DNA of 64,000 nucleotides from Xanthomonas phaseoli pv. phaseoli (GCA_022749655.1 CP094243.1:1612001-1676000); one strand, 5' to 3'. Shown: positions 8,678 through 18,862, numbered from the stretch's first letter. Numbers and translations: made by a program. Notes: generated from the sequence alone by a model not told the origin.

Positions 8678-11449
8678 TCAGTGACGTTGCAGCGGCTGGT
8701 CTGCATGCTGGTCGCTTCCACGCAACAACCCGCGCTGCAATGCTTGCGCAAGCGCGCTTTCGCGGCTGCGCGCGTCGAGCTTGCGGTACAGGTTTTTCAG
8801 ATGGAATTTGACCGTGTTTTCCGACAGGTGCAGGCAGCGCGCGATCTGCTTGTTGGAATAGCCGCGCGCCAGTTGCGCCAGCACTTCCAGTTCGCGCTCG
8901 CTGAAGATGTCGCCGGCCGGGTCGTCGTCGCCGCTGAGGCGTTCGAGCAACGCCTGGATGGTCAACGCACGCGTGGTGCCGCCCACGGTCTGCGGGTCGT
9001 GCTGGCGTAGCGAGCGCAGCATCGCCTTGGCGGGCAAGCCCAGTTCTACGATCGCCTGCCAGCTTTGCGTGAGGGCGACATGGTCCAGCGCGCTGTACAG
9101 ATACGGCAGGGCGGCGACCAGTTCGCCGCGTTGCTGCAGGACCAACGCGATACATGCGCGGGTGCGTGCCAGATGGCAGACATTGTCGTTGGCAAGGCAC
9201 GCCTGCTCGATCTGCCCGAGGATGCTCAGCGCTGCGCTGCTGCGCCCGGCCAGGCGATGCCAGCGCGCCAGCGCGAAGCCCATCGCCGCGCGATCGTGCC
9301 AGCGGTGTGGCGAGCGCAAGGTGTGCGCCAAGCCGGATTCGCCGCCGGTACGTGCGATCAGCACATCGATGGCAGCGTTGCCTGGATGTTCCAGCAACAG
9401 CATCAGCCGCCATGCCGCAGCCAGTTCCGACAAGCGCGCCAGCTTGCGTCCGTGTGCGATCTGTTCGATATGCTCCAGCAACAGCAACGCACTGCGTCCA
9501 CTGTGGTCGCGCACCCGTTCCAACCCCAGCGCGGTGCCGTATCCGGCGGCCAGCACGTCCATGCCGCCATCGTGTTGCTCCAGCAATTCCAGCGCCGGAT
9601 GCAGCAGGTCGGCTGCGTCGTCATGGTGGCCGCGTTCGTAGTGCACCTGCGCAAGCAGGCACTGAGCGGCGGCTTCCAGCACCCGATCCGGTTGCGGGGC
9701 ACGTGCGCACCAGCTCAGTGCCTGTTGATAGCAGGCTTCCGCATCGCTGAGCCGGCCGCGATAGAACAGGCTCTGCCCCAGCGACAACGTTGCCTGGCTG
9801 GCACCGATGTCGCTGCCGCCGCGCTGCATGGTGTCGCGCGCGTTGCGCGCGTAGCGCTCGGCAACCGCGAAAGCGCCTTGCGCAATCGCGGTGGTGGCGC
9901 AGATGCAGAGCAACATGCCGCGGCCGAGATGGTCGTCTTCATCCAGTGCGCCGGCCTGTGCGGCAATCTGGGTCAGGCCATGCGGATTGCCGCAGATTTC
10001 ATCCAGACGGTCGCGCAGCAGCGCCACGACCACGGTGTAGTCGCGCTGCAGCGGTTCGCGTAGCGCAGCCGGAAAATCGCGGAAGCGTTCCAGCAACAGG
10101 CGCGCGTGGCTGAATTCGCCCAGCCTGATGTGCAGATGCGCCTGGGTGAGATTGAGCGCGGGCGTATCGCGGATGGTGCGGTGGTCGAAATGGCGTAGGA
10201 GTGCCCGCGCTTGGTGCGTGCCGTGAGTCAGCAGCAGCTGCCAGGTGCCGGCGCGTGCGATGTAGCTGGCGGCAAGATCGCCGCAGTCGCCGCGCCAGGC
10301 ATGCCGCACCGCTTCGGCAAGATGCTGATGATCACCGAACCAGCGCGCTGCGCGTTGATGCAGCTGCACGCTCTGCCCTGGGTGTTCGCGGTCGAGCAAT
10401 TGCTGCAGAAAGTCGGCAAACAGCGGGTGGTAGCGGAACCATTCGCGCTCGCCATCCAGCGGCACCAGCAGACCATGAAAATGCTCCAGCCGCGCCAGCA
10501 AGCGGCCACTGTCGGCGCGCTGGCGCACCGCGTCGGCGAGCGCGGCGTTGAAGCGTTCCAGCAGGCTGGTGCGCAACAGCAGCTCGCGGGTGTCCGGGTC
10601 CAGATCGTTGACCACCTGCTCTGCCAGGTACGCCGCAATCTGCGCGCTGCGCCCGGAGAACCGTGCGGCGACGTCCTGCTGACGTTGGGTATCGCCTTCC
10701 AGCCACAGCCGCGCCAGTTGCAGCGCCACCGGCCAGCCTTCTGTGTAGCGCCGCAGTTCGTCCGCCACTGGAGCGGGCACGTGCGGGCCCAGCAACGCCT
10801 GCGCTTCGGTGTCGTCGAGCGCCAATTGCGTGCTGCCGATGCGGCTCAGCTGCGCGTGCAGATCCAGTCGCGCCAGCGGTAGGTTGGGTACGCGGCGGGT
10901 CGCGAGCACCAAATGCAAACGCCCACCACCGTGTTCGGCCAGGCGTAGCACCAGTTCGTCCACAGCGCTGCTGCAGAGTCGGTCGTAGTCGTCGAGGATC
11001 ACGCTGATGCGGCGGGGCGCCGCGCGCAGCGCGCGAATCAGCAATGCGACCGCGTCGCGCGGGTCGTGCTCGCGGTTGTGCAGCACGGTGGCGCACAGCG
11101 CGTGGTCGGCGCCTGCGTGCTGCAGCGCCAGCGCAAGATGGCCGAGAAAACGCCGGGCGTCGGCATCTTCTTCGTCCAGCGACAGCCATGCCACCGCGCC
11201 CTGCTCGCGCGTACTCAGGTGCGCGTGCCACTGCGCCAGCAGCGTGGTCTTGCCGAATCCGGGCGGGGCGAGCAAGAGCGTCAACGGACGTGCCTGTGCC
11301 TGATCCAGCGCAGCCAGCAGTGCGCCACGCACCACCGCGCCGGGGCGCGGCAACGCAGGCTCCAGCTTGCCGGCAAGCAGCCAATCGGGAATCGCAGGGT
11401 CGCGCGACGGTGACGGGCGCGGGGTGAGCAGCGCAACAGGCTTGAGCAT
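8678..11449 (-). CDS. Large MalT-type LuxR-family ATP-dependent regulator
   Basis: A 923-residue STAND-class transcription activator. Near residues 55-70 is the Walker A motif LLLAPPGFGKTTLLAQW, followed by the Walker B-like SVILDDYDRLCSS. A long TPR-like helical middle part and a C-terminal LuxR helix-turn-helix follow (FSERELEVLAQLARGYSNKQ and IARCLHLSENTVKFHLKNLY). This is the MalT arrangement: inducer binding to the helical repeat domain promotes ATP-dependent oligomerisation and DNA binding. The start at 11449 (MLKPVALL) fits the MalT N-terminus; the longer open frame to 11875 has no family character. It is convergent with the azurin gene and is the only regulator near the amine oxidation cluster, so it is the best candidate for its control. 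The inducer is unknown. Confidence 0.9.
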   Translation of the reverse strand: MLKPVALLTPRPSPSRDPAIPDWLLAGKLEPALPRPGAVVRGALLAALDQAQARPLTLLLAPPGFGKTTLLAQWHAHLSTREQGAVAWLSLDEEDADARRFLGHLALALQHAGADHALCATVLHNREHDPRDAVALLIRALRAAPRRISVILDDYDRLCSSAVDELVLRLAEHGGGRLHLVLATRRVPNLPLARLDLHAQLSRIGSTQLALDDTEAQALLGPHVPAPVADELRRYTEGWPVALQLARLWLEGDTQRQQDVAARFSGRSAQIAAYLAEQVVNDLDPDTRELLLRTSLLERFNAALADAVRQRADSGRLLARLEHFHGLLVPLDGEREWFRYHPLFADFLQQLLDREHPGQSVQLHQRAARWFGDHQHLAEAVRHAWRGDCGDLAASYIARAGTWQLLLTHGTHQARALLRHFDHRTIRDTPALNLTQAHLHIRLGEFSHARLLLERFRDFPAALREPLQRDYTVVVALLRDRLDEICGNPHGLTQIAAQAGALDEDDHLGRGMLLCICATTAIAQGAFAVAERYARNARDTMQRGGSDIGASQATLSLGQSLFYRGRLSDAEACYQQALSWCARAPQPDRVLEAAAQCLLAQVHYERGHHDDAADLLHPALELLEQHDGGMDVLAAGYGTALGLERVRDHSGRSALLLLEHIEQIAHGRKLARLSELAAAWRLMLLLEHPGNAAIDVLIARTGGESGLAHTLRSPHRWHDRAAMGFALARWHRLAGRSSAALSILGQIEQACLANDNVCHLARTRACIALVLQQRGELVAALPYLYSALDHVALTQSWQAIVELGLPAKAMLRSLRQHDPQTVGGTTRALTIQALLERLSGDDDPAGDIFSERELEVLAQLARGYSNKQIARCLHLSENTVKFHLKNLYRKLDARSRESALAQALQRGLLRGSDQHADQPLQRH

Positions 11450-11855
11450 GAGGCGAGGGCGGCCGTATCGAGCGTCGACAGCGTGCCGGCTCGACACGCT
11501 GCAGATCGGGGTGAAACAGCGGCAATGCAGCGTAATCACCTGATTCGGCGACGACGGTGCAGCGGCTGCGTCGAGGGTCCCCACCCATGCCCGTCCCTGA
11601 GCACCTTTCAGAAACATATGACAGCGACAGGACAAAAGCAAAGTGTGCTGCGCCGAGTCGAGGACTTCACCGCGGCAGATGCGCCTGCTTGTGCGCAGGT
11701 GAAGAAACGCTAGAGGTCGCCTGGTACCGGTGGCGCGCGTTCGGAGGCACCGCCACACAGCCTTGCGGGCACGCGGCCACGCGCACCGCAAACCCTCAAC
11801 GCCCCGCGCTAATTGCGCACCGATTCCCAACTCCCCATTCCCGATTCCCAGCCGA
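11450..11855. other. Intergenic region between the LuxR-type regulator and hemL
   Basis: About 400 bases without a convincing gene. It holds the upstream region of the regulator (transcribed leftward) and the downstream side of hemL. The right end (11819-11851) is a run of ATTCCC-type units (GATTCCCAACTCCCCATTCC) that belongs to the dispersed family described under the other intergenic repeats. No clear promoter or terminator could be picked by eye. Confidence 0.5.
11819..11851. repeat. ATTCCC-type dispersed intergenic repeat, single arm
   Basis: One arm of the GGGAATCGGGAAT-like family that recurs at 22730, 36229, 42486, 46604 and 63629. It sits directly against the 3' end of hemL, and here only the ATTCCC orientation is evident. 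Confidence 0.6.
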
Positions 11856-13145
11856 TCAGCGCGCCACGTCCGCAAACGCCTCGCGCGCTGCCGCCAGCGT
11901 GGCTTCGATCACCGCCTCGTCGTGCGCACTGGACATGAAGCCGGCTTCGTACGCCGAGGGCGCCAGGTAGACGCCCCGCTGCAGCATCGCGTGGAAGAAT
12001 CGGTTGAAGCTGGTGATGTCGCACGCCGTGGCCTGTGCGTAGCTCTCCACGACGTCGTCGGTGAAGAACAGCCCGAACATGCCGCCAACCTGGTTGGTGG
12101 TCACGGCAATGCCGGCTGCGCGCGCGGCATCTTCAAGGCCTTCGCACAGCATGCTGGTGGCCTCGCTCAAGCGCGTGTGGAAGCCCGGCTCCTGCACCAG
12201 CTCCAGCATCGCCAGGCCTGCGGCCATGGCCACCGGGTTGCCCGACAAGGTGCCGGCCTGGTAGATCGGCCCGGCCGGAGCAACCTGCTCCATCAAGTCG
12301 CGGCGGCCGCCGTAGGCGCCCACCGGCATGCCGCCGCCGATGATCTTGCCGAAGGTGGTCAGGTCCGGGGTCACGCCGTAATGCGCCTGCGCACCACCGA
12401 GCGCGACGCGGAAGCCGGTCATCACTTCGTCGAAGATCAGCAACGCGCCGTGCCTAGTGCACAGCGTGCGCAGATGCTGCAGATAGCCGGCCTGCGGCGG
12501 AATGCAGTTGGCATTGCCGACCACCGGCTCGATGATCACCGCCGCCACCTCCGCACCGATCTCGTCGAACAGCGCGGTGGCGCCCTCGAAGTCGTTGAAG
12601 CTCAGCGTGGCGGTCAGCTCGCTCAGCCCTGCGGGTACGCCGGGCGAGGTCGGTACGCCCAGGGTCAGCATGCCGCTGCCGGCCTTGACCAGGAACGAAT
12701 CGCCATGGCCGTGATAACAGCCTTCGAACTTGATGATGCGATTGCGCCCGGTGGCGCCACGCGCCAGGCGTACCGCCGACAGCGTAGCTTCGGTACCGGA
12801 GTTGACCATGCGCACCATCTCGCAGGAGGGCACCAGCCGGGCGATGGTCTGCGCCATCGTCACTTCGGCTGCGCACGGTGCACCGAACGAGAGCCCGTTG
12901 CGGATCGACTGCTCGACCGCTTCGCGCACGGCCGGGTGGTTGTGCCCGGCAATCATCGGCCCCCACGAGCCCACATAGTCGATATAGCGGTTGTCGTCGA
13001 CATCGAACAGATAGGGGCCATCGGCGCGCGCCACGAAGAACGGCTCGCCGCCGACCGACTTGAACGCCCGTACCGGCGAGTTGACGCCGCCCGGTAGCAA
13101 AGTCTGCGCCTGGGCGAACAGGGCGTGGGAGCGGGAATGGTTCAT
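11856..13145 (-). CDS. hemL: Glutamate-1-semialdehyde 2,1-aminomutase
   Basis: A 429-residue PLP enzyme converting glutamate-1-semialdehyde to 5-aminolevulinate, the last step of the C5 route to heme. The whole family pattern is visible: [13 protein letters not shown] at the N-terminus, [17 protein letters not shown] (phosphate binding), [26 protein letters not shown], and the PLP lysine in [18 protein letters not shown]. The start at 13145 ([10 protein letters not shown]) matches the usual family N-terminus; an in-frame ATG at 13211 would add 22 residues. The length is normal and the frame intact. Confidence 0.97.
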
Positions 13146-14571
13146 GCGCAGATCCTTGAGGAGTACCGATTGGGGGCATCGACGCCCGGCAGCGGGCATC
13201 GCGTCCGCCATTGTCAGGCCTGCGGCCGCGCGCGCCTACCCGTCGGACGCCCGCCTACCCGTCGAAGTGGGCGGGTGGGGGAACTTGGCTGCCTATGATC
13301 GAACGCGACGGGATCGACAGTTTGGAATGAGCTGATGGCGCCCAGTCATTGGCATCCGGCTGTAGATGTTCAGAAAGTGTGATTTCGGTGGCCGTTGGCG
13401 CCGTTCGTTTGTCGCTTGCCGACAGTTCAAGACCTGGGGAGAGAGCATGAACCGTAGTATCCAGAAGCGTGCCTTGGCATTGGCCTTGGTCGTGGCCATG
13501 GGCAGCGTCCACGCGCAGTCCACCACCGGCAGCATCGTCGGTAGCGTGGGGCAGGGCAGTGGCACGAGCGTGCTGGTGGAAAACAACAGCGGCTTCAGTC
13601 GCGAGGTGCCGGTGGACGCGCGCGGCCGCTACACCGCCGGCAATCTGCCGCTGGGCACCTACAAAGTGACGGTCAAGCGCGAAGGCGCGGTGGTGGAAAC
13701 GCGTGAGAACGTCGCCATCACCGTCGGGGCCAATACCGACGTGTCGTTTGCTGCCAGCGCCGCGGGGAGCGGCGTGCAGACCCTGGACAGCGTCACCGTC
13801 AGCGCCGCCAGCCTCACCACCATCGACGTCAGCAGCGTGGATACGCGCACCGTCGTCACCGCCGAACAGTTGCAGCAACTGCCGCTGGGCCGCACCGCCG
13901 AAGCGATTGCGCTGCTGGCACCGGGGGTGGTGGTCAACAGCGGCGGTTTCGACAACGGCCCGCTTGGCGGCTCGCTTCCCAGCTTCGGCGGCTCGGCCGC
14001 CAGCGAAAACGCGTACTACCTCAACGGTTTCAACACCACCACCATCAGCAACAACCTGGGCGGCCTGACCCTGCCGTACGGCGCCATCGACCAGCAGGAA
14101 ATCTTCACCGGCGGCTACGGCGCGCAGTACGGCCGCGCCAACGGCGGCGTGATCAACCAGATCGGCAAGCGCGGCACCAATGAGTGGAAGTTCGGCGCTG
14201 CAGTGATCTGGGAGCCGAATGGCCTCAAGGCCAATCAGCGCGACATCTATTGGCGCCCGGACAGCCAGGGCAGCACCATCAACAACGCTGCCTACCGCTA
14301 TGCGCGTGCGGCCAATGGCCTGTATCAGCCCGCCAGCGAGGCCGAAGCCAACCAGACCACCTACAGCGCCTATGTCGGCGGACCGATCATCCAGGACAAG
14401 CTGTTCTTCTTCCTGGCCGCCGAGCAGGTGAATTCTGACGGCGTACGCGTAGGCACCAATCGCGACACCGACAACGGCCGCACCGGTGGCCTCACCGACT
14501 ACGACTACAAGCAGAAACGCTGGTACGCCAAGGTGGACTGGAACATCACCGACAACCACCTGATCGAGGTG

Positions 14572-14575
14572 ACCG
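14572..14575. repeat. Left copy of the IS target-site duplication
   Basis: ACCG directly left of the IS end; the identical tetramer at 15768-15771 lies directly right of the other end. Removing the IS and one copy restores the receptor reading frame. Confidence 0.85.
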
Positions 14576-14611
14576 GGTAATCCCCACTTCTAGCGGTCGC
14601 CAGAAGTGGAG

Positions 14612-15439
14612 CTAAGCGGCCATCGCCAACTTCATGGCAGGCGTGATGCCGCCGAGCGCCATATTCGGACGCTCGTGGTTGTACGTCCATAGCCAGCGGG
14701 TGGCTTTGTCCTGCACCTGGTCGATGGTGTCGAACAGGGTTTGGGCGAGCCAGGCGTAGCGGATGGTGCGGTTGTAGCGTTCAACGTAGGCGTTCTGCTG
14801 TGGCTTGCCCGGCTGGATGTGCTCGACCCGGATACCATGCCGCTGCGCCCAGGACAGCAACGCGCCACTGATGTATTCAGGGCCGTTGTCGCAGCGGATC
14901 ACGGCGGGCTTGCCGCGCCACTCGATGATCTGCTCCAGCGATCGGATCACACGGGCTGACGGCAGCGACAGATCCACCTCGATCCCCAGCCCCTCGCGAT
15001 TGAAGTCGTCGAGCACATTGAACAGCCGGAAGCTGCGGCCGTCGGCCAACTGGTCGTGCATGAAGTCCATCGACCAGACCTGGTTGATAGCCTCCGGCAC
15101 CGCCAGAGGCTCGGGCCGCTCACGCACCAGCCGCTTCCTCGGCTTGATCCGCAGGTTCAACTCCAGCTCGCGGTAGATCCGGTAGACCCGCTTGTGATTC
15201 CAGCCAAAGCCCTTCACGTTGCGCAGGTACAGGTAGCACAGGCCAAAGCCCCAGTCGCGATGGGCGGTCGTCAGGCGGATCAGCCAGTCGGCGATCCGGG
15301 CGTTCTGCTCGCTGGCCTTGGCCTGGTAGCGGAAGCAGGTCTGGCTCACCGCGAAGGCCTGGCAGGCGTGGCGGATGTTCGTACGCCCGCTCGTGACTGC
15401 CGATTGGGCCATCTCGCGTCGCTGAGATGGCCTCACCAT
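14612..15439 (-). CDS. IS3-family transposase OrfB, DDE integrase catalytic part
   Basis: A 275-residue OrfB with the HTH_21-like segment ([29 protein letters not shown]) followed by the rve integrase core. The three catalytic acids are visible: aspartate in [11 protein letters not shown], aspartate in [12 protein letters not shown], and glutamate in [15 protein letters not shown]. The first in-frame ATG is at 15439, inside the end of orfA. The normal product is probably an OrfAB fusion made by ribosomal frameshifting at the run of seven A residues (plus-strand T-run at 15439-15445). Confidence 0.93.
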   Translation of the reverse strand: MVRPSQRREMAQSAVTSGRTNIRHACQAFAVSQTCFRYQAKASEQNARIADWLIRLTTAHRDWGFGLCYLYLRNVKGFGWNHKRVYRIYRELELNLRIKPRKRLVRERPEPLAVPEAINQVWSMDFMHDQLADGRSFRLFNVLDDFNREGLGIEVDLSLPSARVIRSLEQIIEWRGKPAVIRCDNGPEYISGALLSWAQRHGIRVEHIQPGKPQQNAYVERYNRTIRYAWLAQTLFDTIDQVQDKATRWLWTYNHERPNMALGGITPAMKLAMAA

Positions 15440-15699
15440 TTTTTTGCGAGCGCTTCCTTCAGCAGGTCGGTACTGAGCTGCGCCTCGGCGTACATCTTCT
15501 TGAGCCGGCGGTTCTCCTCCTCCAGCTCCTTCATGCGCGCGACCATGGACACGTCCATGCCGCCGAACTTGCTGCGCCACTTGTAGAACGTGGCCGAGCT
15601 GATGCCGTGCTCGCGGCACAGCTCCGGCACGGGCGCACCGGCCTGGGCCTGCTTGAGCACGGCGATGATCTGGCTGTCGGTAAAGCGGGACTTCTTCAT
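15433..15699 (-). CDS. IS3-family transposase OrfA, helix-turn-helix part
   Basis: An 88-residue OrfA: a helix-turn-helix ([37 protein letters not shown]) followed by a leucine-zipper-like coiled coil ([17 protein letters not shown]). It binds the IS ends and is fused to OrfB by frameshifting to make the transposase. The frame ends in AKKW right after the A7 slippery run. The start at 15699 has GGAGG upstream. Confidence 0.92.
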   Translation of the reverse strand: MKKSRFTDSQIIAVLKQAQAGAPVPELCREHGISSATFYKWRSKFGGMDVSMVARMKELEEENRRLKKMYAEAQLSTDLLKEALAKKW

Positions 15700-15767
15700 G
15701 GAACCTCCTCGAGAAAGGATACGAGAAAATTCCACTTCTGGCGTCTGCTAATGGGCGGGGGATTACC

Positions 15768-15771
15768 ACCG
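15768..15771. repeat. Right copy of the IS target-site duplication
   Basis: ACCG directly after the right inverted end (…GGATTACC), matching the left copy at 14572-14575. Confidence 0.85.
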
Positions 15772-17849
15772 GTGCCAGCGACGTCGCCGAAACCAACGGC
15801 TCGATCTATCGCTACGACTATGTTGCGCGTGAGCGTGGTGCCTACTTCACCGACGAGTCCACCTGGAAAACCGGGCCGACGCTGTTCACCGGCAAGTACA
15901 CCGGCTATCTGGGCGACAACCTCACCGTGACCGCGCTATACGGCAAGATGAGAACGCCCGACGAACTGACGCCGTTCAACTACAACGCCGCCAATGGCCC
16001 GGTGATCAACAGCGCCGCATTGCAGAATCCTGCCTACACCGGCGGCACACCGCGCATCGGCAACCAGCTGGTCACCTCGGTCAGCTCCCCGGACCGCGAG
16101 TACAAAAAGACAACCAGCGCCTGAATCTGGAATGGCGCATCGGCCACCACACGCTCAACTTCGGTCTCGACAACCAGAAGTCAGAAGGCATCGATGTCGG
16201 CTCGATCCTCTCTGGCCCCGGGTTTGCCTGGACCTACGGACAGACCAATGACCCGTACGGGCTGGCCACCGGCGGTCTGGTCAGCCAGTCGGCCAACGAA
16301 GCCGGCGGCATCGGTGCGCCGAGCCGGGTTTGGTGGATCCGGTCAACGGATCCAGTGGCTACTACGTGGTGCGCAACATCAACACCAGCCTGTATTCGTA
16401 CGAGGCCAAGCAACGCGCCTACTACATCGAAGACAAGTGGCAGGTCACCGACAACCTGCTGCTGAGCCTGGGCCTGCGCAAGGACGAGTTCACCAACTAC
16501 ACCCCGTTCGGCGATCCCTACATCGAAATCGACAACGCGTGGGCGCCGCGCCTGGGCTTCAGCTGGGACGTCAACGGCGATTCCAGCTTGAAGGTGTTCG
16601 GTAATCTTGGCCGTTACTACCTCGGTCTGCCGCTATCGGCGGTGAGTCTGTTCACCCCGGCCACGACCACCGATACCTACTTCACCTACAGCGGCATCAA
16701 TGCCGACGGCACGCCGATCCTGGCCCAGCAGCTGGGTTCGGCAGTGTCGGCCAATTCGCGCTTCGGCCGCATCGCCGATGTCCGCACCGCGGTGGCCAAG
16801 GACATCGAAGGCGAAAACCAGGACGAACTCATCCTCGGGTTTACCAAGCAACTCGATAGCGGCTGGGTGCTGGGCGTACGCGGCACGCATCGCCGCCTCA
16901 ATGCCGGCATCGACGACCAGAACTACGATGTCTCCAACACCGCGTTGATCGATGCGGCAGCGGCGCAAGGCGTGACCATCGATTTCTCCAAGGTGGCGGG
17001 CGCATCGTTGATCAATCCGGGCCAGACCAATACCTGGGGAGTGATCGGCACCGATGGCCAGTTCCACGAAGTCTCGGTGAGCCGTGAGGCGGCGGGTTTC
17101 CCGAAGTTCAAGCGCAATTATTCGGCGATGGAATTCAATCTGGAGCGTCCGTTCGACGGCAAGTGGTATGCCAAGGTCAATTACGTCTGGTCGCACAGCT
17201 ACGGCACCACCGAGGGCCAGGTGCGTTCGGATCTGTGGCGCACCGGCGGCGCGCTGGGCAGCTATCAGGGCCAGGCCTCGGTCTCGACCACGCAGAGCTG
17301 GGACCACCCTGCGTTGATGGAGCACTTCAACGGCGATCAATCCAACGATCATCGCCATCAGCTCAAGTTGTTCGGCTTCTACCAATTCACCCCGCAATGG
17401 GGCGCATCGGCCAATTTCAGCCTGATTTCCGGCGCGCCGCACAACTGCCTGGGCAACTACTACGGGACCGAATACAGCGGCCGCGATCCGGCCGGCTATG
17501 GCGGCAGTGCAATTACCGGCGGCCCGTACCACTACTGCTACAACCCGGCCACCGGCACCGGCATGGCATCGCCTCCCGGCTCGCAGGGGCGCCTGGGCTG
17601 GATCGCGCAGCTGGACATGGGCGTGACCTACAAGCCGGCATTTGCGGATGGCAAGCTGGCGTTGCGCCTGGACGTATTCAACATCACCAACGAGCAGACC
17701 GCGACCAACATCTACCCGTTCTCGCAATTGCCCGACAACACCACCAACCCGCTATGGGACCAGGTCGTCGCCTATCAGGCACCACGCTCTGGTCGGGTGA
17801 CATTGAGTTACGATTTCTAATCGCGTCATTTGATAACTACAGTCCCGGC

Positions 17850-17884
17850 AGCGACGCGTGATGGCACGCGTCGCTGTTTTTTGT
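17850..17884 (+). terminator. Rho-independent terminator of the Oar-like receptor gene
   Basis: An eleven-base stem AGCGACGCGTG / CACGCGTCGCT with a four-base loop, followed by a run of T (GTTTTTTG). It starts 29 bases after the receptor stop codon. Confidence 0.9.
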
Positions 17885-18167
17885 TTCGGGGATGGCGGTC
17901 GAATTGGGGCGGCTCTGCTGAGTGAAGACATACAGCCGGCTTGCTGAGCGCAGTGCACTTGATCTCGGTGTTCGGCTAGCAGGGGGCGTCATGATCGCGT
18001 GTACGCATCGCTTTCAATAAAACTGCCAGCAAACTGTCTGGCGAACGCACTGCGCACGCGACGTTCGAGGCAACGCGATGCAGCGAAAGACATGTCGCGG
18101 TCTTGAAGTGGATTGGACGGTTTGCATGGCCACGCCTAGGAGCCTTAGATCTGCTTCTTGGCTGCAG

Positions 18168-18275
18168 GGCCCTTGCCCGCCTACCATCGCCGGACACGCT
18201 GAAAGTACGTCCATGTAAGCTCCTACGCGGCATCCATGCCGCGTAAGGTCCCGCAACGGTAGGCCGGCAAGGGCC
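18168..18275. repeat. Structured intergenic repeat A, copy 1
   Basis: About 108 bases bounded by long inverted arms: GGCCCTTGCCCGCCTACC on the left and GGTAGGCCGGCAAGGGCC on the right. The centre holds a near-perfect palindrome, ACGCGGCAT-CC-ATGCCGCGT. A related sequence in the same orientation lies at 61804-61902, with the conserved words GTCC(A/T)TGTAAGC and GCGGCAT(C/T)CATGCCGC. It could be a miniature non-autonomous element or the gene of a structured RNA. Confidence 0.7.
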
Positions 18276-18455
18276 TGTCGCGTTGGTTGGTGTGCATGTG
18301 AGAGCAGCGCTTGAGGCGCTTTCCACATCGGGCAATCACCAGCTTCTCTTGTCATTCTCTCGTCGTGCCTGGCAAGTGCCGTAACGAAGCAATCGGCAGC
18401 AGCGTGGCCGCCGATGCAATGACCCGCTCTCGGTTGGCCGCCAGCCAACTGTCTG

Positions 18456-18560
18456 ACGCGGTGTCCTCGCCGCTTGCGGGACCGTTGGCGGATGGATGCC
18501 GCCATCGAGCCTCCAAGGACGGATTTACGGCGTGTCCCGCAAGCGGCGAGGGCACCGCGC
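18456..18560. repeat. Structured intergenic repeat B: long inverted repeat
   Basis: The left arm at 18456-18482 (CGCGGTGTCCTCGCCGCTTG, continuing CGGGAC) is almost the exact reverse complement of the right arm at 18534-18560 (GTCCCGCAAGCGGCGAGGGC, continuing ACCGCG). The loop is about 50 bases. The right arm recurs at 62072-62112. It lies about 180 bases after repeat A, and the A-then-B order is the same at both loci. Confidence 0.7.
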
Positions 18561-18862
18561 ACTCGAGCAGCTAGCGCTTGCAAGCAAGCGAATACAGCAA
18601 GAACGCGCTGTCTGTTCAATCGGACTCAAGGCTGGACGACCAAGCGCCAGACGTCAGCTTCATTGCCTGCAACGCTGCCGCATCGCGGCGAACAAACGCC
18701 GCGAGCCGTTGTCAGGTGGGCGCGGACGGCGGAGTGAGCGCAGCGCACGGGCGCGACATGCCGATTCCAAGCATCGGCCGTGCACCTGGCGGCTGCGCAA
18801 ATGTGTCGTTCGCCGCTTTTGATCAAAACACGGCGCGATACGCCTGCACCGCGGCGAGCGGA

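Larger units (their letters stand above)
14576..15767 (-). mobile_element. IS3-family (IS407-type) insertion sequence, 1192 bp
   Basis: A complete element with two overlapping transposase frames on the minus strand. The ends begin GGTAATCCCC in inverted orientation, and a second inverted block CGCCAGAAGTGGA lies just inside (about 14598-14610 and 15731-15743). It is flanked by a direct ACCG duplication (14572-14575 and 15768-15771); four bases is the usual duplication size of the IS407 group. The clean duplication and intact frames point to a recent insertion. Confidence 0.93.
13447..17820 (+). pseudogene. Oar-like TonB-dependent receptor, interrupted by an IS element
   Basis: This was a large TonB-dependent receptor of the Oar type: signal peptide to AMGSVHAQ, an N-terminal carboxypeptidase-regulatory-like domain (RGRYTAGNLPLGTYKVTV), a plug domain (LGRTAEAIALLAPGV, SFGGSAASENAYYLNGFNTT) and a barrel ending RSGRVTLSYDF. 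An IS element is inserted after codon VTG (14575/14576). Deleting it and one copy of the 4-bp duplication rejoins the frame exactly, as [13 protein letters not shown]. Two further one-base losses break the 3' part, one in an A-run near 16105 and one near 16320-16330. With the IS removed and two bases restored, the length is divisible by three and gives about 1059 residues. Start 13447 follows GGGGAGAG. The ligand is unknown; Oar-type receptors are often linked to carbohydrate or peptide uptake. Confidence 0.92.
17885..18862. other. About 1 kb non-coding region with structured repeats
   Basis: Apart from repeats A and B I see no gene here. The open frames on both strands show no codon logic, no ribosome binding sites and no family resemblance. 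The region lies between the terminator of the broken receptor gene and the 3' end of thiE. Confidence 0.6.

Noticed and set aside
13235..13275. Possible operator formed by two GCCTACCCGTCG direct repeats between hemL and the Oar-like receptor
   Set aside because: Only two short copies in GC-rich sequence, with no link to a promoter; could be chance.
18014..18619. 201-codon minus-strand open frame in the region after the broken receptor
   Set aside because: It lies across structured repeats A and B, has no ribosome binding site or family features, and its composition looks like random translation of GC-rich repeats.
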